The notes beneath the pieces are model-generated. The model saw only the letters and a program-made list of their open reading frames with translations. It was not told the DNA's origin and searched no databases. DNA of 20,319 nt, taken from the NCBI GenBank assembly GCA_000803105.1, contig JTDA01000028.1, positions 1 to 20,319 of the forward strand, given 5' to 3'. A program made the translations under genes and the position numbers. This document shows, one piece after another, positions 15,803 to 20,319 of this stretch. The DNA comes from Coprobacter secundus. GTDB lineage: Bacteria > Bacteroidota > Bacteroidia > Bacteroidales > Coprobacteraceae. Every line of letters begins with the position of its first letter. Position 1 is the stretch's first letter.

Positions 15803-16894
15803 CTATTTTAGTATAATCGACACCCAATCACTACTTATCTCATCCTCCACAACATTTTCGTGCAACGTTACCATGCCTTTACCCTCTACATACTGTTTTT
15901 CTGTAAAGAGAGGAGGCTGCTCAGAACTTTTAAAAATTTGGGTTAAAGTAGCAACATTGACAAATCGACCATCAATAAACTCAAAACGCTTATAACAGTA
16001 AGATGCTGCCGACACACGTGATAAAGAGAATACACATTGTCTTCTCCTATTTATCTGTGGACTCTCTATTTGTTTGAAACTCTCATCTTTACAGTACTGT
16101 TTCTCTTTCTCATTCCACATATAGCAATCATAATATTGTACCATCTGATTGCCATATCGACCGAGATTGATGAGTATATCGTCTTTTCCGTCAAAATTGA
16201 CATCTTGCAAATCAATCCTAACATTTAGATTATTGGCAAATTCGATGTCCGGAGGATAGGAATAAGATATTTCTTGGACTACCTTCTCCTGTGCGTTGAA
16301 TATGGCTATTTGCAATCCTTTAAGGCTGTCCGTTCCACTTCTAATTCCACTATACCTCATTACCCTATTCCCTTTATGGTCAATAAGTTGCCATTCATCA
16401 GATTTCCAAAAACAAAATTCTCGGTCGCTATCTGCCTCTCCGTTTGTTGCCATTTGAGATTTTCCATCCTCGAATGGCGTGGCAAACTTAAACTGAGGTT
16501 CTATGGCAACATTCCCCAATGAATCGGCAAAACCTATCAATCCGTTTTCATCCATTATACGAAAAAGCCCTTCCCGTATATAATCGGGACCATTATCATA
16601 TTTGAACACATAGAACAACTTTTTACCTTTATTATCTATGCAAACAATACGCCCGTTTTGTCCATTCTCATACACAAAACCGATATTCCGAATGGTATCA
16701 GTTTGGCAGAACTTATATTTGCCATAAGGCACAATGGTATCACCTTGCCCATTCAAATAGCAGACAGGGATACCAGCCTCAAGATATTTTTCTGACGTGT
16801 GCGCAACAAGTATACCATATTCACTACTGACATGCGAACAACCAACAGCTATGGCAAATATTACCGCAAAAAACAATGTATTTTGTAAATGCAT
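15803..16894 (-). CDS. WG-repeat / XAC2610-like lipoprotein
   Basis: The 363-residue protein has a lipoprotein signal ending AVGC (Cys19). A WG-type repeat is seen at about 115-150 (GLIGFADSLGNVAIEPQF, then FEDGKSQM). Residues about 220-320 contain DVNFDGKDDILI (231-242), an EF-hand-like calcium loop, followed by a pattern I associate with XAC2610-like domains. The function is unknown; such proteins are secreted or anchored and may bind protein partners. The gene stands alone, with repeat-rich gaps on both sides and HAD-gene 3' ends flanking it on both sides. The base composition of the gene is more AT-rich by eye than that of the PUL, which would suit recent acquisition but was not measured. 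Confidence 0.8.
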   Translation of the reverse strand: MHLQNTLFFAVIFAIAVGCSHVSSEYGILVAHTSEKYLEAGIPVCYLNGQGDTIVPYGKYKFCQTDTIRNIGFVYENGQNGRIVCIDNKGKKLFYVFKYDNGPDYIREGLFRIMDENGLIGFADSLGNVAIEPQFKFATPFEDGKSQMATNGEADSDREFCFWKSDEWQLIDHKGNRVMRYSGIRSGTDSLKGLQIAIFNAQEKVVQEISYSYPPDIEFANNLNVRIDLQDVNFDGKDDILINLGRYGNQMVQYYDCYMWNEKEKQYCKDESFKQIESPQINRRRQCVFSLSRVSAASYCYKRFEFIDGRFVNVATLTQIFKSSEQPPLFTEKQYVEGKGMVTLHENVVEDEISSDWVSIILK

Positions 16895-16940
16895 ATCAAA
16901 CCGCCTTTCACTTTGTAATTAAATTCATAATGCAAAATTA

Positions 16941-16948
16941 CAAAGATA
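16941..16948 (-). promoter_or_regulatory. Candidate -7 box for the WG-repeat lipoprotein gene
   Basis: The minus strand reads TATCTTTG, an exact TAnnTTTG match 47 bp from the ATG at 16894. A second match (TAATTTTG, 16933-16940) abuts it, so which one is used is unclear. Confidence 0.5.
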
Positions 16949-17004
16949 TTATTATATGATGATTCAGACACAAGACTTAAGAATCTCTCGTCTAAATTTT
17001 GCAC

Positions 17005-17070
17005 GGGTCAGATTTGAGAATTTTTCAGAAATGTTTTTCTGCTTTTATGAGGAAGATAACAGGCTATCTG
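17005..17070 (+). repeat. Dispersed ~65-bp element, copy B
   Basis: The stretch begins GGGTCAGATTTGAGAATTTT and ends AGGCTATCTG. It aligns with 14031-14094 throughout. Unlike copy A it is not in front of a plus-strand gene. Confidence 0.55.
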
Positions 17071-17394
17071 ACAAAGATATACATCTATTATACCCACAAG
17101 ACTGAGGTTTGTCATTTTCTCTTTTGGCTGCAACAATTCATCGATGCGCCCCAACAACATATCCTCAGAAAAGCGACCGGTTGTCGGAAAAATAATAACA
17201 TTTACCAGATTTATATCCCCCGTCCTTCCGTTTCACCTATCATGCAACAAGATGTTTGCCCCATTAGATGTTATCCATTACCTCTTCTGGCATAAACCTA
17301 TTTGTGAAATCGTGACATCGTGGTGACACTTTTAGAATTCACCCTTTTTATGGACATTTATACATCATCCGTATAGTTATGTATGATTTATAAC

Positions 17395-17423
17395 GATATA
17401 TAAATAAAAAGCGGTTATATATC
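17395..17423 (-). terminator. AT-rich hairpin after the HAD hydrolase gene
   Basis: GATATATAA (17395-17403) pairs perfectly with TTATATATC (17415-17423) around an 11-base loop, 15 bp beyond the HAD stop codon. The stem is A-T only apart from the end pair, and no T-tract follows, so it is a weak terminator candidate. Confidence 0.35.
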
Positions 17424-17438
17424 AAAAGCCTGCCCCGG

Positions 17439-18092
17439 TCAATTCAGCCTCTCCATGCGTATCTGTTCCATCTCATCCACCGTAAAACCGGAAAAGTCGG
17501 CAATCACATGGTCAGCCAAAGCAGAAATACGCTCTGCCGGATGAGTGGTAGATAATCCGATTACCGTCATTCCAGCAGCACGGCCGGCCGTCAACCCCGC
17601 CAAAGAATCCTCAAAGACAAAACAATTCGAAGGAGCACAACCCAGCAACCTCGCCCCCAGCAAAAAACACTCCGGGTCCGGCTTCGATTTAGAAATCATA
17701 TCAGCCGTTACGATAGCATCAAACATTCCCTTAAAATCAGGATGCACCCCATACAAAATCCCCATCTTCATATCATTGGAGCTGGTCACAACAGCAGTCT
17801 TTATACCCTGAACCCTCAAGCTTCCGATAAATTCCATTACGCCATTGATATACTCATAACGCATATGATTCTCAAAATAATCCAATGCTTTGGAAATCTG
17901 CTTTCTCACAGACTCATCCGGAAAATACTTGTCATAAATCTGATTCAGCGTATTCCCTTTTATAATATAATTAAAATTCTCAATCTCCGGATGGAACTTC
18001 TCACCCACCTTACCCCAAAATACCGAATATTGAGTCTCCGTATCCACCACGACCCCATCCAAGTCGAACAATGCTGCCTGATTCAGCCCCAT
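17439..18092 (-). CDS. HAD-superfamily hydrolase, beta-phosphoglucomutase-like
   Basis: From the ATG at 18092 the protein has 217 residues. HAD motif I is FDLDGVVVDTE (nucleophile Asp10, acid/base Asp12), motif II is VVTSSN (about 101-106), motif III is SKSKPDPECF (Lys137) and motif IV is FVFEDSLAGLTAGRAAGM (Glu161-Asp162). The four-helix cap between motifs I and II puts it in subfamily I with beta-phosphoglucomutases and small sugar-phosphate phosphatases. The substrate is not predictable. In-frame ATGs at 18107 and 18152 exist; 18092 is preferred because GGAAAG lies just ahead and the protein then begins close to motif I, as is usual. It is divergent from the MATE gene. A decayed copy of its 3' end lies at 15690-15762. 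Confidence 0.92.
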   Translation of the reverse strand: MGLNQAALFDLDGVVVDTETQYSVFWGKVGEKFHPEIENFNYIIKGNTLNQIYDKYFPDESVRKQISKALDYFENHMRYEYINGVMEFIGSLRVQGIKTAVVTSSNDMKMGILYGVHPDFKGMFDAIVTADMISKSKPDPECFLLGARLLGCAPSNCFVFEDSLAGLTAGRAAGMTVIGLSTTHPAERISALADHVIADFSGFTVDEMEQIRMERLN

Positions 18093-18160
18093 ACACTTTC
18101 CTTTCATTTTGTTTAACGCTGCAAAATAAACAAAACCCTTCGGTCTACACAAATAATTCG

Positions 18161-18168
18161 TACCTTTG
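18161..18168 (+). promoter_or_regulatory. -7 box for the MATE gene
   Basis: TACCTTTG matches TAnnTTTG exactly and is followed by CA, as in many Bacteroidetes promoters. It lies 26 bp before the ATG at 18195, giving a short leader. Confidence 0.65.
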
Positions 18169-18194
18169 CACTAGTAAAAAGATTGTGAAATTTT

Positions 18195-19562
18195 ATGACA
18201 GATAATACACCCACCGTATTGGGCACCCAGCCCATTGGAAAACTTTTAGTACAATACTCCATTCCGGCAATCATCGGTATGACTGTAACTTCGCTGTACA
18301 ACATCATCGACAGTATCTTTATCGGTCACGGTATAGGTCCCCTCGGCATCACGGGGCTGGCTATCACCTTCCCATTGATGAACCTTGTCATCGCCTTCTG
18401 TACACTGGTAGCCGTCGGTGGAGCCACTATAAGTTCCATCTATCTCGGGCAGAGAAATACAGAACGAGCCACTGATGTACTCCATAATGTCGTACTCCTC
18501 TGCATTATCAATGCCGTATGCTTCGGGCTCATCACATTCATTTTCCTCGACCCCATACTCCACTTCTTCGGAGCCAGTGCCGAGACACTCCCTTACGCTC
18601 GTGACTTCATGCAAGTATTGTTGCTGGGGACCCCCATTGCCTTCGTTTTCATCGGGCTCAACAATATCATGCGGGCCACCGGTTACCCCAAAAAAGCAAT
18701 GCTCTCCTCCCTGCTCACCGTAGGAGCCAATATCATCATCGCCCCCTTCTTTATCTTCTACCTCGACTGGGGCATGAGAGGAGCAGCCCTTGCCACCGTA
18801 CTCTCCCAGACATGCGGAATGCTTTGGGTACTCAAGCACTTCTGCGACCCTAAAAGCTTCATTCACTTCCAGAAAGGGCGGTACAAACTCCAAAAACGTA
18901 TCATAATCAGTATTTTTTCCATAGGTATGTCACCGTTCCTGATGAACGTATGCGCTTGTGTAGTAGTCATTATACTCAACAACAGCCTGAGAAACTACGG
19001 TGGCGACATGGCTATCGGGGCCTACGGTATCGTCAATCGTATGCTCACCCTCTTTGTCATGATAGTCATGGGACTCGCCCAAGGCATGCAGCCCATTGTC
19101 GGATACAATTACGGAGCACACCAGTTCCAGCGCGTACGCAACACTCTGAAATATGGAATCATAGCCGGAGTAAGTATCACCACAACCGGATTCCTCTTAA
19201 GTGAGATATTCCCACACGCCATTGTCGCCATGTTTACCGATAATGAAGCACTCACCGACATAGCCAATACCGGATTGAGAATCTGCTGCCTGATGTTCCC
19301 TTTCGTAGGTTGTCAAATCATTATATCCAACTTCTTCCAGTCCATCGGGAAATCACCCATATCGATATTCCTGTCACTTTCCCGACAACTGCTATTTCTC
19401 ATTCCCTGTCTCGTCATATTGCCCCGTTACTTCGGTACCAACGGAGTATGGAGCAGTATCCCAGTCTCCGATTTCGTTGCATTCGTCATAGCCGTTATCA
19501 CGCTCATCATCCACTTTAAGAAAGTAAATAAAAAAGAACAAGAACAAATACAAGTACAATAA
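18195..19562 (+). CDS. MATE-family multidrug/sodium (or proton) antiporter
   Basis: The 455-residue protein has about 12 hydrophobic segments in two homologous halves, the MATE layout. The N-terminal half starts IGKLLVQYSIPAIIGMTVTSLYNIIDSIFIG (residues 14-44) and contains NNIMRATGYPKKAM, a strongly conserved MATE loop. The second half has the matching ISIFSIGMSPFLMNVCACVV, GIVNRMLTLFVMIVMGLAQGMQPIVGYNYGA and FFQSIGKSP segments. The lysine-rich C-terminal tail is cytoplasmic. The length is normal for the family, and the sequence is closest in feel to MepA/DinF-type transporters. It exports drugs or metabolites; the substrate is unknown. It is divergent from the HAD gene and followed by a repeat-rich gap. 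Confidence 0.95.
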   Translation: MTDNTPTVLGTQPIGKLLVQYSIPAIIGMTVTSLYNIIDSIFIGHGIGPLGITGLAITFPLMNLVIAFCTLVAVGGATISSIYLGQRNTERATDVLHNVVLLCIINAVCFGLITFIFLDPILHFFGASAETLPYARDFMQVLLLGTPIAFVFIGLNNIMRATGYPKKAMLSSLLTVGANIIIAPFFIFYLDWGMRGAALATVLSQTCGMLWVLKHFCDPKSFIHFQKGRYKLQKRIIISIFSIGMSPFLMNVCACVVVIILNNSLRNYGGDMAIGAYGIVNRMLTLFVMIVMGLAQGMQPIVGYNYGAHQFQRVRNTLKYGIIAGVSITTTGFLLSEIFPHAIVAMFTDNEALTDIANTGLRICCLMFPFVGCQIIISNFFQSIGKSPISIFLSLSRQLLFLIPCLVILPRYFGTNGVWSSIPVSDFVAFVIAVITLIIHFKKVNKKEQEQIQVQ

Positions 19563-19665
19563 ACTCACACTTTCCGGCACGCCCCGGCTTATTTGCCATA
19601 AGTCGAATATTCCCAAGGGATATTTCTTCCTCTCAAGAAAGTAACTATCTCCCCTCTCAAAACGC

Positions 19666-19698
19666 CACACCTCCCTTTTGATAAAAACCGGAGGTGTG
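19666..19698 (+). terminator. Hairpin downstream of the MATE gene
   Basis: CACACCTCC (19666-19674) pairs with GGAGGTGTG (19690-19698) around a 15-base loop, about 100 bp after the MATE stop. No T-tract follows. The preceding CCCCTCTCAAAA resembles the half-palindrome at 15311, so it could be a REP derivative rather than a true terminator. Confidence 0.45.
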
Positions 19699-19832
19699 TG
19701 ATGCTTGTGCACAGCTTCCCAAATCAAAAGCAAAAATCAAAACTTGATAGATGCTTCTTCGCTACTCTAAGCACAACAGACCCCGCCTCAAAAAGCAACA
19801 CCATCCCTTAACATCCCCCTCACCATAACCAT

Positions 19833-19859
19833 ACACACCCCTTAACCCTCTGCCCAGAG
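19833..19859 (-). repeat. Degenerate REP-like element, inverse orientation
   Basis: CACACCCCTTAACCCTCTGCCCAGAG corresponds to the reverse complement of the core of the tandem units at 15159 and 15370 (palindrome then ATTAAGGGGTGTG), with a few changes in the loop. Confidence 0.6.
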
Positions 19860-20319
19860 ACTATATAAAAACTAAAATCAAATTTCTAAAAATTTACAGA
19901 TTACAAGTATGGGAATAAAAAGAGCCTGTACAAAGAGTATTTTTTGAATGAAAATACCCCTTTTTCTTTTATCGATATACGCATTAAATTTTAAATTGCA
20001 AATTATTTTCTTTGTTTTTGACTCTTTACAGAGTCTCTCAAGAGAGGATAACACATCTAAAAACCTCATTCCCCAATAAAAAGCAATATCATCTCTCAAT
20101 ATTTCTACCCAAACACCGTACTTCCCAAGTAAAAATGCCTTTTATCCCCAAAAGAAGTCACTGACATTCCCACGATTGACGAACAATAACACACAAATCC
20201 CAGCCGCAGTCAACACTATAAAATTTCGACAGCAAATAGCAGGGTAAACCAATGAAAGAAGGAATTAGGAAAACTGTCCCGGCACTATCCACACTCAAAA
20301 AAAATAGATATATTACAAC

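Larger units (their letters stand above)
16895..17438. other. Intergenic region between the WG-repeat and HAD genes
   Basis: This 544-bp region holds the promoter of the WG-repeat gene, copy B of the dispersed element (17005-17070) and an AT-rich hairpin beyond the HAD stop (17395-17423). A 98-codon plus-strand frame at 16999-17295 begins within the repeat and shows no recognisable domain; I do not call it a gene. Confidence 0.6.
19563..20319. other. AT-rich intergenic region to the window edge, no gene
   Basis: No credible coding sequence is seen in these 757 bp. The region contains a strong hairpin at 19666-19698, an inverse-oriented degenerate REP-like copy at 19833-19859 and several CTCTC/GAGAG fragments (for example 20032-20047). 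A 73-codon minus-strand frame (19878-20099) overlaps these and lacks any recognisable domain. Confidence 0.6.

Noticed and set aside
15799..15815. TATACTA-TTT-TAGTATA as a terminator of the WG-repeat gene
   Set aside because: The stem is almost all A-T, overlaps the stop codon and has no T-tract; too weak to call.
16984..16996. CTCGTCTAAA as a third operator half-site
   Set aside because: Only the GTCTAAA end matches; the ATGTTCG part and the second half-site 21 bp away are absent.
16999..17295. A possible 98-residue gene on the plus strand
   Set aside because: It starts inside the dispersed element, has no domain and no promoter box close ahead; copy A of the element has a stop in the equivalent frame.
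18246..18893. A 215-codon, very acidic minus-strand frame
   Set aside because: It is the antisense image of hydrophobic MATE codons; acidic composition is expected there.
19878..20099. A possible 73-residue gene on the minus strand
   Set aside because: AT-rich, overlaps REP-like fragments and shows no recognisable motif.

Overview
The window comes from a Bacteroidales bacterium, most likely a gut-type Bacteroides, Parabacteroides or close relative. The evidence is a SusC/SusD pair, a hybrid two-component system (HTCS) regulator, an anaerobic Ser-type sulfatase, Bacteroidetes-type -7 promoter boxes (TAnnTTTG) and AT-rich leaders without strong Shine-Dalgarno sequences. I cannot name the species.

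Positions 1-13848 hold a polysaccharide utilization locus (PUL), all on the minus strand. In transcription order it runs: HTCS sensor/regulator (13848-9892); a secreted 328-residue protein of unknown function (9713-8727); a large secreted GH18 enzyme with two LamG domains (8643-6076); a SusC-like TonB-dependent transporter (6056-2844); a SusD-like lipoprotein (2831-999); and a sulfatase lipoprotein that runs off the left edge (767-1). A GH18 enzyme, a GlcNAc-6-sulfatase-like sulfatase and no other glycosidase in view suggest a GlcNAc-containing, possibly sulfated glycan such as a host N-glycan or mucin-type glycan. This is inference. The enzyme and the 328-residue protein have ordinary signal peptides and C-terminal regions resembling type IX secretion (T9SS) sorting domains, rather than the usual lipoprotein anchors.

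The clearest unannotated signal is a regulatory module present twice, upstream of the 328-residue protein and upstream of the sulfatase. Each copy has two 18-bp half-sites 21 bp apart, followed 19-20 bp later by a TAnnTTTG box that lies exactly 43 bp from the start codon. There is no obvious -33 box. This looks like the HTCS operator and implies two co-activated transcripts. A hairpin after susD separates them.

Positions 13849-20319 are ordinary chromosomal genes in a repeat-rich setting: an NfsA-like nitroreductase (+), a WG-repeat/XAC2610-like lipoprotein (-), a beta-phosphoglucomutase-like HAD hydrolase (-) and a MATE efflux pump (+, divergent from the HAD gene). The intergenic stretches carry REP-like palindromic repeats (a ~150-bp unit in tandem at 15120-15480, and a degenerate inverted copy near 19833), a dispersed ~65-bp element in two copies (14031 and 17005), and a decayed duplicate of the 3' end of the HAD gene (15690-15762). 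That duplicate lies on the far side of the WG-repeat gene and hints at an insertion or duplication/deletion event there.
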